Below, one piece after another: positions 17,355 through 25,172 of a DNA stretch of 64,000 bases. The position numbers were made by a program, and so were the translations under genes. A model generated the notes under the pieces. That model searched no databases and had not been told where the DNA came from. It saw only the letters and a list, made by a program, of their open reading frames with translations. Within the stretch, counting starts at the first letter, position 1, and every line of letters begins with the position of its first letter. Origin of the DNA: a virus. The stretch covers positions 62,001 to 126,000 of IMG/VR virus record IMGVR_UViG_3300046096_000189. One strand, given 5' to 3'.

Positions 17355-18893
17355 ATGGATGATAAACTGCTGCTTGCCAAAAGCATTACCCTCTTGTTTC
17401 GTGAAAGCCAGCTGAAACAGAAAACAGAAAACAGTTCAGATCTGGTCAGAACCGTACTGGAAAGCATCAAGATTATTGACGACGCTTCTACTTTGAATGT
17501 AAACACAGACAAAGAAATTATCGTTCGGTTAAAAACCACAGTCCTTGAGATGTGTGGTTATCCACCAGAACATGAATACGATACCAACGCTCTGATTCAA
17601 ACCATTAAGCACAACTGCATGTATGACAACAATCTGTTTGAAGTCATACAGTCTGGTTTGCAAGACAATATTCCTGAGAGCAATCTGAAGCGCTCTATCG
17701 TTAACATCAGGAAGACAATTAATAACTATTTCAGAGAACGTAAGATCGGTGAAGTACTGAGTAAGTACAGCATGGACTTTCGTTACAAAAGAGATAGTAT
17801 CAAAGATATCAACGGATATATCGCTGAACTCATTAGTCAACTAGAACCTTTACAGCTGAACACAAGCTCTAAAGATCCTGCTGTGATGGGTGAGGTGGAT
17901 CTGGGTAGCGATGAATCTTTGAGGGAAGTGTTCTCAGCTATCAAGCAGAATAATGAAGGTACTCGTATCTATAAGACAGGTTGGACTGATCTTAACGATA
18001 TGTTGCAAGGTGGTATACGCCCAGCTGAGTTTATCATAACCCCGGCACTCCAACATAAATACAAGACAGGTTTTAATCTTTCTTTATTTGCCCAAATTGC
18101 TAGATTGAACCAACCTAACAATATAGATCCGGGTAAGAAACCTTTATTGTTGAGGATCTCTTTTGAGGATGAGCTTGTAAACAATCTTCAGTTCTTGTAT
18201 CAGTATCTTAAGTACAACGAGACAAGAGAATACGTAAGTATGAAAGATCTGTCTGTTGAGGAGATGGCGTCTTACGTAAAGAAAGAGTTGCAACAAACTG
18301 GTTTCCATGTTAAAATGATGCGAGTGGACCCTACTCAGTGGTCTTATCGCAACATCTGTAACAAAGTTATTGAACTGGAAGCCCAGGGTTACAGCATCGA
18401 AGGTTTGTTTCTGGATTATTTAGCTATGGTGCCTACGACAGGATGTATTACATCTGGTCCTATCGGTACAGACATGAGAGATCTGATCAGACGAGTGAGA
18501 AACTTTTGCGCTCCTCGCGGTACATTCGTAGTTACGCCTCATCAACTTTCTCCTGAGGCTAAAGCTTTGGTAAGAGGTGGTGTTGCAGAAGATCAGTTTG
18601 TGAAAGAAGTGGCTGAGAAAGGTTATACCTCTGGAAGCAGGCAGCTAGATCAGGAAGTAGACTTAGAAATCTACATCCATCTGGTTAAACACAATAGAGA
18701 GACTTATTTGACAGTACAGCGTGGTAAACATCGTTTACCTACAGTGATCAACGACGACTATAAGTATTTCATTTTGAAGTTTCCTAAGGGCATGCCTATC
18801 CCTGAAGATATCAACGAAATACAACATATTCCAATTAGAAAGCTTAGGTCAGTAGCTACCAACACAGACGAATCTTTGTTTCTACCTAGCTAA
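17355..18893 (+). CDS. DnaB-like replicative helicase
   Basis: A 512-residue protein with a helical N-terminal half and a RecA-type ATPase C-terminal half, matching the DnaB superfamily that unwinds DNA at the replication fork. The domain starts at TGWTDLNDMLQGGIRPAEFI (residues 208-227). The P-loop is non-canonical: TPALQHKYKTGF (229-240) keeps only Lys-Thr of the usual G-x4-G-K-T. The catalytic acidic segment is ISFEDE (268-273), Walker B is GLFLDYLAMV (350-359), and the H3-like motif is VTPHQLSPEAK (393-403). It is one of few plus-strand genes. Its promoter must lie in the 84 nt shared with the divergent 203-residue gene (AACACTTAAATAAGA is a candidate). Confidence 0.85.
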   Translation: MDDKLLLAKSITLLFRESQLKQKTENSSDLVRTVLESIKIIDDASTLNVNTDKEIIVRLKTTVLEMCGYPPEHEYDTNALIQTIKHNCMYDNNLFEVIQSGLQDNIPESNLKRSIVNIRKTINNYFRERKIGEVLSKYSMDFRYKRDSIKDINGYIAELISQLEPLQLNTSSKDPAVMGEVDLGSDESLREVFSAIKQNNEGTRIYKTGWTDLNDMLQGGIRPAEFIITPALQHKYKTGFNLSLFAQIARLNQPNNIDPGKKPLLLRISFEDELVNNLQFLYQYLKYNETREYVSMKDLSVEEMASYVKKELQQTGFHVKMMRVDPTQWSYRNICNKVIELEAQGYSIEGLFLDYLAMVPTTGCITSGPIGTDMRDLIRRVRNFCAPRGTFVVTPHQLSPEAKALVRGGVAEDQFVKEVAEKGYTSGSRQLDQEVDLEIYIHLVKHNRETYLTVQRGKHRLPTVINDDYKYFILKFPKGMPIPEDINEIQHIPIRKLRSVATNTDESLFLPS

Positions 18894-18894
18894 A

Positions 18895-18940
18895 CAAAAA
18901 AAAATAACACCCTGGCCTTTTGGGCTGGGGTGTTATTTTT
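18895..18940. terminator. Bidirectional terminator between helicase and cassette 3
   Basis: The stem-loop is base-for-base the same as at 4148-4190 over its core (AACACCCTGGCC...GGCTGGGGTGTT) and has A- and T-runs on the two sides. It serves both the plus-strand helicase and the minus-strand protease. Confidence 0.85.
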
Positions 18941-18941
18941 A

Positions 18942-19583
18942 TCAGCAGAGCACAGGCTGCTGAGAAGCTTTGAACTTCTCACGCATAGCTTGTACTCGCT
19001 CTTCTAACGACTCCAGAATTTCTGGATGGCCCAGAAGAGTGTCCGTCATTACCTGACGAATTTCCATCAAAGCGTAATACGCTTGTTGGAAACCAACCAC
19101 AGATGCTGCGTAAGCATCTGCTTCCAGCTCAAAACGTTGAACGGATTTTGTTAATCCAGCATTTTCAAGACGGAACATATGCTGGTCTTTGAGATGGCCA
19201 AACTCATGTTCCGTGATGAACCTCAGTGTCTCTTCGGTATAGAGACCTTTCATGGTCAATACCAGATCGACCTTACCGATCGACATGGTCATCCCACCAC
19301 CGAAATTTTTAACAAGCTCTGTGAGGTTTGTCACAAAGACTTTCCCTGTTACAGGATGTCTTACCATAGTGGTCAGCCAATACCAATTTGGCATCTCGAC
19401 CCACTTCACTTTTCTCCCGTTAGGGAGCTTGGCGGTCTTGCACCACCAAGTGGTGCAGCAGATGGTCAGGACAAGCCTGACCACTTGACTCTCCTTCAAC
19501 CGGTCCCCGAACAGGGACCAACCGGTGGTCAAAGCCACAGCCGTGAAGAAAGTAACGCCAAGTACCAAAGAAAACTGTTCCAT
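18942..19583 (-). CDS. M48-like zinc metalloprotease, cargo of cassette 3
   Basis: A 213-residue protein. Residues 5-25 form a membrane segment, and a second hydrophobic stretch is at about 34-48. The zinc-protease motif HEFGH is at 126-130 and the third ligand motif FELEADAYA at 151-159, the arrangement of M48 peptidases (HtpX/Ste24 group). The protein is shorter than HtpX and keeps only one or two membrane segments. The start at 19583 has AAGGAGATA 4 nt upstream; a longer frame starting at 19601 overlaps this site. It is the single gene of a cassette with leader C and a terminator. A role in degrading host membrane or surface proteins, or a defence protein, is possible (inference). Confidence 0.82.
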   Translation of the reverse strand: MEQFSLVLGVTFFTAVALTTGWSLFGDRLKESQVVRLVLTICCTTWWCKTAKLPNGRKVKWVEMPNWYWLTTMVRHPVTGKVFVTNLTELVKNFGGGMTMSIGKVDLVLTMKGLYTEETLRFITEHEFGHLKDQHMFRLENAGLTKSVQRFELEADAYAASVVGFQQAYYALMEIRQVMTDTLLGHPEILESLEERVQAMREKFKASQQPVLC

Positions 19584-19680
19584 AACTATCTCCTTAGTCA
19601 CAAGTTCGAAAGATGTTTCGATTAAACTGTAACGATAGTCAAGTTAAGTATATGTGACCAAAATACTTTATAAGGATATC
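19584..19680 (-). promoter_or_regulatory. Cassette leader C
   Basis: On the minus strand: TTTTGGTCACATATACTTAA, CTTGACTATCGTTACAG, a 6-bp hairpin with CATC loop at 19621-19606 (TCGAAA...TTTCGA), then TAAGGAGATAGTT before the ATG. It is the most diverged copy in sequence but keeps the order and the hairpin. The same stretch must also hold the promoter of the plus-strand gene at 19729 (AAAATACTTTATAAGG is a candidate). Confidence 0.7.
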
Positions 19681-19728
19681 TAGTTAACCTGGATATCTTT
19701 TGACTATAAACCTTAAGGACTTTACAAT

Positions 19729-20652
19729 ATGAACGGTAAACTATATCAAGAAGAACAAAGTACAGCTTCTTCTAATGGTAAAGAGTACGATCTAAATATT
19801 CTATTTAAGAGAATTAAGAATAAACAATCTATAGACATACCTATTGATAAACTCATATGGGTGTTAGAATATACAGTTATAGACGAACTAAGAGTTAAAA
19901 ACGCTGATGTCTCAATTCCTATATTGATTTACAATGACAAAAAAGATGGATATGTGACTATAGACGGAGCGCACAGACTGACCAAAGCTTTTAGATTAAA
20001 GATGAAAGTTATACCTGGTGTGATGTTAAGTGATGAGGATATGGAAGCAGCTGAGATAAATAAAAAGAAAATAGCTTTGCTATCCGATAGTAATAATGTT
20101 TGGCAAATAGATTTTGGTCCTTCTTACACACCCAAAGAGATGTTAGAACTGGGTGTTTTTGAAGGTAAGTATGTCAACAACGTGAAAGGCATACCAGCTG
20201 ACTGGAAGAAAAGTGATAAAGTATTAGGCTCTGATGATGAACCTGATCCCAGTGTTAATAAGTACGGAGTTAAATCAAGACAACCTTTATCAGTTTGGAA
20301 AAAGAACGATTGGATAAAAACAGACCCTAACGGATGGTTCGCTTGGTACTGTAATTATTATCTAGGTAGAAGACTAGGTGAAGAAGATGAATGGCAGATC
20401 AAACGCTGGAGAAGTTTTGTAGCTAGACATCAGGCTCAGATCAAAGCAGATCCCAAAGGACATCTTAAAGACAGACGCTTAGCTCAAAAGCAAGGTTTGT
20501 TACAATGGGCGTGGGATTGGGAACAGAACTTCACTGATAAGAACGTAACTATCAACGCTAAAAGAATAGCTAAGTCTGCTGGCGCTAAGCTAGATAAAGA
20601 AGAACCAGCTTTAGAAAATATGATTCTGCCTGCTTTTGCCAGGTGGATTTAA
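19729..20652 (+). CDS. ParB/sulfiredoxin-like domain fused to a GWFxWY domain
   Basis: A 307-residue protein with two parts. Residues 35-120 look like a ParB/Srx-type N-terminal domain: conserved-looking positions include the hydrophobic core VSIPILIYNDKKDGYVTIDG followed by AHR (compare the 'IDGxHR' phosphate-binding motif). Residues about 180-285 contain PNGWFAWYCNYYLGRR and EDEWQIKRWRSFVARHQAQI, a Trp-rich module I have seen in other phage and viral proteins of unknown function. ParB-like domains bind CTP or ATP and often DNA; the second module may bind nucleic acid (inference). AAGGA lies before the ATG. The next plus-strand gene starts 54 nt downstream. Confidence 0.7.
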   Translation: MNGKLYQEEQSTASSNGKEYDLNILFKRIKNKQSIDIPIDKLIWVLEYTVIDELRVKNADVSIPILIYNDKKDGYVTIDGAHRLTKAFRLKMKVIPGVMLSDEDMEAAEINKKKIALLSDSNNVWQIDFGPSYTPKEMLELGVFEGKYVNNVKGIPADWKKSDKVLGSDDEPDPSVNKYGVKSRQPLSVWKKNDWIKTDPNGWFAWYCNYYLGRRLGEEDEWQIKRWRSFVARHQAQIKADPKGHLKDRRLAQKQGLLQWAWDWEQNFTDKNVTINAKRIAKSAGAKLDKEEPALENMILPAFARWI

Positions 20653-20706
20653 ATATCAAATAGATCATATGCTCTCACCCTTTTCCATAACACGTAAGGT
20701 TTACAA

Positions 20707-21231
20707 ATGGCTAACGTTTTAAATTTCTCTAAAGTAACTGCACTGCCTGTTACTTTCAGTCCTTCCACTCTGTACCTTATTCCAGGTACCCTACCTGATG
20801 AGATGCATGTATATGTGTCTGATTCTACCGGTACTTCTGTTAAGAAGATAATCGACAGAGATGACATCATCGGTCTGATTAACACCACAGCTCCCGCTGA
20901 CAACATTGTCGGCATCATTAATTGCTTTGGTTCTAATGAGGTTGTTGCTACTGGTAATTACGTTGGGTTTTTAAATGCTCATAAAGTCTTTACCTTTGAT
21001 AAAGTACGTGTGAGTCTTCGCACCCATAGCGCAGATGCTGATATTAACTTCACTCTTGAATCCAATATGGATCCAGCTTTTGCAGTAGGTACTTTACTAG
21101 CAGGTAATAAAACAGCTGAGTTAACAGGTCTTAACTACACCACGACTCTCAATGAGACTATCACTGTCTCTATAGCAAGCACAACCAATACCACAGGTAA
21201 AGGTTTGATAGCTCTTTTGATTAAATCATAA
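20707..21231 (+). CDS. Small virion-type protein with shared fiber N-module
   Basis: A 174-residue protein whose first ~60 residues (LNFSKVTALPVTFSPSTLYL, then HVYVSDSTGTSVKKI) match the start of the two proteins at 36840-37268 and 37328-37912. That module is common in small fiber-associated phage proteins and is probably an attachment or trimerisation unit. The rest (about 75-174) is Thr/Asn-rich and beta-rich, ending TGKGLIALLIKS. It lies far from the fiber cluster, on the opposite strand, behind the ParB-like gene. A decoration or fiber-tip function is likely (inference). Confidence 0.72.
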   Translation: MANVLNFSKVTALPVTFSPSTLYLIPGTLPDEMHVYVSDSTGTSVKKIIDRDDIIGLINTTAPADNIVGIINCFGSNEVVATGNYVGFLNAHKVFTFDKVRVSLRTHSADADINFTLESNMDPAFAVGTLLAGNKTAELTGLNYTTTLNETITVSIASTTNTTGKGLIALLIKS

Positions 21232-21243
21232 TCAGACATAAAC

Positions 21244-21273
21244 TCCTATCTAGCTCCCTAGGGAGCTAGATAG
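21244..21273. terminator. Terminator between convergent genes
   Basis: A 15-bp perfect palindrome, CCTATCTAGCTCCCT / AGGGAGCTAGATAGG, lies between a plus-strand and a minus-strand gene that converge. The flanking T-runs are short, so its strength is uncertain. Confidence 0.65.
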
Positions 21274-21287
21274 GATTATGCTGTTAT

Positions 21288-21701
21288 TTAAAACGGTGGG
21301 TTGCTGTTCTGATGAGCGCGACGCATCAATTCACTGAAAGAGATTTTGGCTCCATTCGAAGAACTATCTTGTTTGATAGCTTGACTAACAGGCGTCTGGA
21401 TCTTGCTAGGTGGTACTTGCACGTATTCAGAATCAGGCAATACTTTAGTTTCTTTGACCAAAGTCTTTACCTTGGGTTCTTTACGAGCCAGATCTTTAGC
21501 TGTTCGAGTAGGGGCTTTAGTGACCTCTACTTTAATAGCTTTTTTAGGGACTTTAGCAGCTGCTCCTAGTTTAGCAGCAGCTTTGACCACAGCTTTTTTC
21601 ACAGCCGCTTTAGCAGCAGCTTTACTGATCTCACTGATCATAGCTGCTTCGCTTACTTGTTTCTTAGCAGCTGGTTTAGCAATTTTCTTTGCGGTAGTCA
21701 T
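21288..21701 (-). CDS. Histone-H1-like Lys/Ala-rich protein
   Basis: A 137-residue basic protein. The N-terminal 85 residues are made of Ala/Lys/Pro/Val blocks (KIAKPAAKKQVSEAAM, AKAAVKKAVVKAAAKL, VPKKAIKVEVTKAPTR) like the C-terminal tails of histone H1 and bacterial H1-like proteins. The last 50 residues are neutral and less repetitive (AKISFSELMRRAHQN). Such proteins bind DNA non-specifically and may compact or shield phage DNA (inference). It is followed on the minus strand by a terminator and lies 1 nt downstream of the DHFR gene, so it shares a transcript with folA-thyA. AGGAGA lies upstream of the ATG. Confidence 0.78.
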   Translation of the reverse strand: MTTAKKIAKPAAKKQVSEAAMISEISKAAAKAAVKKAVVKAAAKLGAAAKVPKKAIKVEVTKAPTRTAKDLARKEPKVKTLVKETKVLPDSEYVQVPPSKIQTPVSQAIKQDSSSNGAKISFSELMRRAHQNSNPPF

Positions 21702-21702
21702 T

Positions 21703-22263
21703 TCATCTTCTCCTATAGGTGATGAAGTTATATGTTAATAAGCCCTCACCTGTGAAGATAGGTGTTTGACTTTCCAGTTTAAAAAGATCATGAGGTACGG
21801 TAGGTACATAGACCGCATCCGTGAACATGTCTACAAGATGTTGATGGTTCTTATAGATTTGTGTCAGATGTATAACATCTGCGTATTTAAATCCTTCATT
21901 GACAATCAGATCTCTACCGCCTATGATAAACAGCTTAGAGTCTTTACCCGTACGAGGGTTATTAGCAGTGAGTTTTAAAGCTTTGAACGCTTTGATGTAT
22001 TCAACAGGATCACTTACTTTAAAAGTGAGTAAAGTGTTTACATTTTCATCTATGGGAATATCCCTAGATGTAACTATTGCATTTACACGATCTGGTAGAG
22101 ATTTACCTATAGAGTCAAAGGTTTTTCTACCCATCAAGACAGTTTCAAAAATAGTCATATCTTTGAAACGTTTGAGATCAGCAGATAGTTTCCAAGGGAT
22201 CTTACCATCGATCCCTATAAGACCATCTACATCCCTGGCGTAAATAAGTTCTACTGATGGCAT
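21703..22263 (-). CDS. folA: Dihydrofolate reductase
   Basis: A 186-residue DHFR, which uses NADPH to regenerate tetrahydrofolate from the dihydrofolate made by thymidylate synthase. Motifs: the N-terminal strand VELIYARDVDGLIG, the substrate loop DGKIPWKLSADLKRFK with Trp and the catalytic Asp, the NADPH loop VLMGRKTFDSIGKSLPDRVN, and FIIGGRDL near residue 125. A short insert, NNPRTGKDS, precedes the last motif. It starts 1 nt after the stop codon of thyA, so the genes are translationally linked and act in the same cycle. Confidence 0.95.
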   Translation of the reverse strand: MPSVELIYARDVDGLIGIDGKIPWKLSADLKRFKDMTIFETVLMGRKTFDSIGKSLPDRVNAIVTSRDIPIDENVNTLLTFKVSDPVEYIKAFKALKLTANNPRTGKDSKLFIIGGRDLIVNEGFKYADVIHLTQIYKNHQHLVDMFTDAVYVPTVPHDLFKLESQTPIFTGEGLLTYNFITYRRR

Positions 22264-22264
22264 G

Positions 22265-22561
22265 TTAAGTAGCTACCGGGTAAGGTATGTGTGGATGTGG
22301 GTCGTATCCTTCCAGTTCAATATCTTCAGATTTGATCTTAAAGATATCTGTCTCGTCTGTTTTAAAGACAAGTCGTGGAAGAGATCTGGGCTCACGAGAG
22401 ATTTGTTCATCTACCAAATGCAATTGATCTGTGTAGATATGTGTATCTCCAGTAGACCAAATGAACTCATTAGGTTCCATATCAACATGTCGGGCAATCA
22501 AATGCAACAGCAATGAATACTGAGCTATGTTGTAAGGGCTCCCTATAGGTGTATCGACTGA
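22265..22561 (-). CDS. thyA: Thymidylate synthase, exon 2 (C-terminal 98 residues)
   Basis: The 3' exon begins with TCAGTCGAT after the intron and continues the exon 1 frame as Gln-Arg|Ser-Val-Asp. This restores the family signature in which 'QRSxD...PxNIAxY' is continuous (here TPIGSPYNIAQYSLLLHLIA). The dUMP-binding Asp/Asn and the His/Tyr of GDTHIYTDQLHL are present. The stop is 1 nt before folA. An ATG overlapping the intron end gives a false independent start; the product would lack the catalytic Cys. Spliced length is 283 + 98 = 381 residues. Confidence 0.92.
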   Translation of the reverse strand, partial: SVDTPIGSPYNIAQYSLLLHLIARHVDMEPNEFIWSTGDTHIYTDQLHLVDEQISREPRSLPRLVFKTDETDIFKIKSEDIELEGYDPHPHIPYPVAT

Positions 22562-23693
22562 CATTAATTAACTTCGGTGTGGTAAAACCAATCTTTGTAT
22601 TTATCCTTTTTAACCCTGTGTGTCACTAAACCTTGCGATATTTTGAAATATCTAGAAGCATCAGCACATGAGTTAAAAAGAATTCCACCTGCAAATACCT
22701 TACGAGTGTTTGTTGGTGGGATACCTATTCTGTTTTCCCTAAGTTTTCTTTTTGTTTCTTCAGTATGTTTTCTATTGAAGAAAGAATTCTTAGAACCGGT
22801 TCTTAAACGTTGACGTGCTCTGATTTTTTCAATTTGTTCTTCAGAAAGTTTACAACCTTTGTTGTAGCTATGACCTTTATGCATTAAAGATATAAGCTTT
22901 CTGGTTTCAACTGAATGTTGTCTTCCAAACATTCCATTAGCTGAACCATTTTTACCCCAAAGGTTTTTTCTTTCTAAAACAGACATTGACGCTATATTTT
23001 TAGCTTGTGTTTTGTTTCTTCTGTCTAATATGTCATCACGTTTTGGATGATTAGATAAAGAATTGCCAAATTTAGAATTTAAACTTATATTAGCCAGTAG
23101 GTTTTTATTCAGACCTGTGTATGACTTTATTATAAGCTTTTCCTCTAATTGAAAAGCTTCTTCCCTAGAACTACACGGAATAGAGGAAACTTTATAATCA
23201 GTTCCTTCACACCATGCTTCTTGTAAACGCAGATTATGGTGATTGTTTCTTTTCAACGACCTAAAATGAGTTCGAAGTCTTTTCTTTAAATTTGACGTAC
23301 TACCTATATAAAACACACCTGTTTTTGTTAATGTGAGTATATAAACACAAAAATCATTACTGTTCATATAGATTCCTCGTTAGGATTACCATATAATGAA
23401 CACAGCACTGCTTTACATCTCTGTAAAGATAGATCATATCACCACCTTCAGCCTTACCTGTTAAGGGTTCCCCGTTTCGAAGCGATTCACATCGGTTCTA
23501 CGTCTTTCGACTGATCGTTGAACTTTCTCCAGTTTAAAGGAGCTTAGCTGCTGATTGTCTCTACCTACTAATTTTCAAACACGTTACGTATGTGTTTTCA
23601 CACTCCGCTTTGGTTTAGTAGTCTAACAAGGGTTTCCAGCAATTAGAGGAATTTTCAAATAGGTATTTCTACCTATACAGCGCTCAGTTATTA
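22562..23693 (-). other. Group I intron in thyA, 1132 nt
   Basis: The boundaries are supported by two pairings read on the minus strand. P1: exon end CAGCGT pairs with intron nt 11-16, GCGCTG, with the expected U-G at the splice site. P10: exon 2 start TCAGT pairs with intron nt 6-10, ACTGA. The intron ends in G. The core is in the first 330 nt: a P-like segment AATTGCTGGAAACC, an R-like segment GTTCAACGATCAG and an S-like segment GATATGATCTA, with GATCA/TGATC forming P7. The homing endonuclease gene follows the core and runs to 2 nt from the 3' splice site. T4 td has an intron in the same gene but at a different codon and with its ORF in P6. Confidence 0.9.
22564..23367 (-). CDS. GIY-YIG homing endonuclease, I-TevI type, in the thyA intron
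   Basis: A 267-residue protein. Residues 1-90 form the nuclease: CVYILTLTKTGVFYIGSTS is the GIY-YIG core (VYI...YIG), the catalytic Arg is in LKKRLRTH, and the metal-binding Glu is in FQLEEKLIIKS. Residues about 140-200 hold two NUMOD3-like DNA-binding repeats (NGMFGRQHSVETRKLIS and NSFFNRKHTEETKRKLREN). The end (225-262) has a helix-turn-helix NUMOD1-like unit (FNSCADASRYFKISQGLVTH). It probably cuts intronless thyA alleles to spread the intron. GAGG lies before the ATG; its stop codon sits 2 nt from the exon 2 junction. Confidence 0.93.
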   Translation of the reverse strand: MNSNDFCVYILTLTKTGVFYIGSTSNLKKRLRTHFRSLKRNNHHNLRLQEAWCEGTDYKVSSIPCSSREEAFQLEEKLIIKSYTGLNKNLLANISLNSKFGNSLSNHPKRDDILDRRNKTQAKNIASMSVLERKNLWGKNGSANGMFGRQHSVETRKLISLMHKGHSYNKGCKLSEEQIEKIRARQRLRTGSKNSFFNRKHTEETKRKLRENRIGIPPTNTRKVFAGGILFNSCADASRYFKISQGLVTHRVKKDKYKDWFYHTEVN

Positions 23694-24542
23694 ACGCTGG
23701 AACATAAGTAGGTTCAAACGCTTCTTACCACCTTCATTGAGAGCAGGTTGTACAAAGCATTGGAACATAACATGGCATGGTGCCAAAGCACCCATACCCA
23801 ACAATACATTCAGATCAGGAGAAATCTTATTGTCAGGAATGAATTGTGGTAACCATGAGCTTACCACAAGACGTGAAGAATAAGGATTGTTTTTCAGTTC
23901 AGCCAGAAGAATACCTAATTGATCTACCTTAGAGACATAAGTCTTCTGAATGAAATCAGTCTCTGTGACGGGATCTGTTCCATCATCTTCTGCTTCTTTA
24001 TAAGCAAGATATTCTTTATAAGCTTCTTTAAAAGCTTCTACTTTATCAGAAGGAATATCTTCGATAGGTGGTTTGTTTCTGAGAAGTTGGTGAATGTTAC
24101 TCATCTCATCAGCAGGGGCATGGCGCCAGTTAAAGCCGTACAAAGGACCGATAGATCCGATACGCTCACTGATCTGTTCACGAAGTTTAGCCATGAGCAT
24201 TTCATTACCGGCCATACTCTGACGATCTTCTTCTGATTCAAACTTAGACAAGAAATATTCCATGAACTTATCCACTGTTTTTTCAGTGACAGCCCAGTTA
24301 TCCCAGATATGCACATTTGCTTCATTCAGCAAAGTGTTATCAATCTCACCAGCGATAAACCAAAGCAATTCTTCTTTCATACCTCGAAAGAAGATCTTAC
24401 GAGTAGTGACCAAAGGAAAACCATCACTCATGTTGAATCGGACTTGTCTACCGAAGATAGATCGACGACCTACGCCGGTACGATCGGGATGATCATGTCC
24501 ATTGTCACGGATATCCTTGAGGAGTTCTATATAAGTCTTCAT
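23694..24542 (-). CDS. thyA: Thymidylate synthase, exon 1 (N-terminal 283 residues)
   Basis: The enzyme methylates dUMP to dTMP with methylene-tetrahydrofolate. Visible motifs: HPDRTGVGRRSIFGRQVRF (phosphate-binding Arg), FPLVTTRKIFFRGMKEELLW, VHIWDNW, GPLYGFNWRHAP, SSRLVVSSW, and the catalytic Cys in GALAPCHVMFQ. Two insertions (about residues 86-128 and 150-200) make the protein longer than the usual 260-290 residues. Exon 1 ends in CAGCGT; the frame hits TAA at once in the intron, so splicing is needed. It is the first gene of a thyA-folA-H1-like unit, 6 nt downstream of a tail-anchored protein gene. Confidence 0.95.
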
Positions 24543-24548
24543 GGTGGT

Positions 24549-24872
24549 TTATATGTTTTTAAAGATGATGTAAGAACCAAGACTGATGATTATCCAAGAC
24601 AACAACATCAGCCAATAAATCATTTTCTCTCTTTGGTCTAACAGATAGCTTATGTCATCTTTAAGATCCAAAAGCTGATTAAGATCAGCAAGTTGAGATT
24701 CAATTTCAACGATGTCTGATGTCAGAGCATCTATTTTCTTGTAACTCTGATTGATTCTTGTGTCTATACGTTTGCTATCTTTACCAATAGCAGCTTTAAG
24801 ACCAGCCATAGATCTCTGCAGAGATGTTACATCTACACCCACGTCAGCTTTATAACGATGATGTCTGGACAT
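24549..24872 (-). CDS. Tail-anchored coiled-coil membrane protein (107 residues)
   Basis: The N-terminal ~25 residues are basic (MSRHHRYKADVGVDV), residues about 35-80 form a coiled coil (DIVEIESQLADLNQLL), and residues 86-104 are a membrane segment (YWLMLLSWIIISLGSYIIF) ending in KNI. There is no signal peptide, so the bulk faces the cytoplasm. It is 2 nt from the similarly built 95-residue protein, suggesting that they work together. A host membrane target or phage-induced structure is possible; no family was recognised. Confidence 0.75.
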   Translation of the reverse strand: MSRHHRYKADVGVDVTSLQRSMAGLKAAIGKDSKRIDTRINQSYKKIDALTSDIVEIESQLADLNQLLDLKDDISYLLDQREKMIYWLMLLSWIIISLGSYIIFKNI

Positions 24873-24874
24873 AG

Positions 24875-25162
24875 TTAGTTAAAGTAAAGATTGACGACAA
24901 GAGCTGCAAAAATAGAACTTGTTATCGCCAGTGCAATAAGCATTCTTCTGACATTATCCAGCTGTTCCTGAAGAGCGTAGACGCTATTGCCCAATGATTC
25001 TAGTTTGAGGTTGGTACCTGCTTCAACAGTCGACGCGTTGGTTTGGAGAATTATCAGCTTCGACTCCAGGTCTGTGATAGCTTTATTCAATTCTTCTTTA
25101 CTAGCTGCTAAAGGTTTAGTTGTGGTGTTGCCGTTTGCTTCTTCAATAATGAGGTTTTCCAT
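24875..25162 (-). CDS. Tail-anchored coiled-coil membrane protein (95 residues)
   Basis: Residues about 20-70 are a charged coiled coil (KEELNKAITDLESKLIILQ, LGNSVYALQEQLDNVRR) and residues 73-93 are a C-terminal membrane segment (MLIALAITSSIFAALVVNLY). Same architecture as its neighbour at 24549-24872 but with little sequence identity, so either a distant paralog or convergence. AAGGAAAC lies before the ATG. Its upstream gene, the macro-like protein, ends 11 nt away. Function unknown. Confidence 0.75.
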   Translation of the reverse strand: MENLIIEEANGNTTTKPLAASKEELNKAITDLESKLIILQTNASTVEAGTNLKLESLGNSVYALQEQLDNVRRMLIALAITSSIFAALVVNLYFN

Positions 25163-25172
25163 GATTGTTTCC

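Noticed and set aside
22265-22564. A separate 99-residue gene starting at the ATG at 22564
   Set aside because: The ATG overlaps the last base of the intron. P1, P10 and the continuous QRSVD motif show it is exon 2 of thyA.
23368-23693. A small gene in the first 330 nt of the intron
   Set aside because: No open frame with a ribosome site; the segment holds the intron's P, R and S-like core elements.
22562-24542. thyA as a pseudogene broken by a stop codon
   Set aside because: The stop is the first codon of a well-formed group I intron; the reading frame is restored by splicing.
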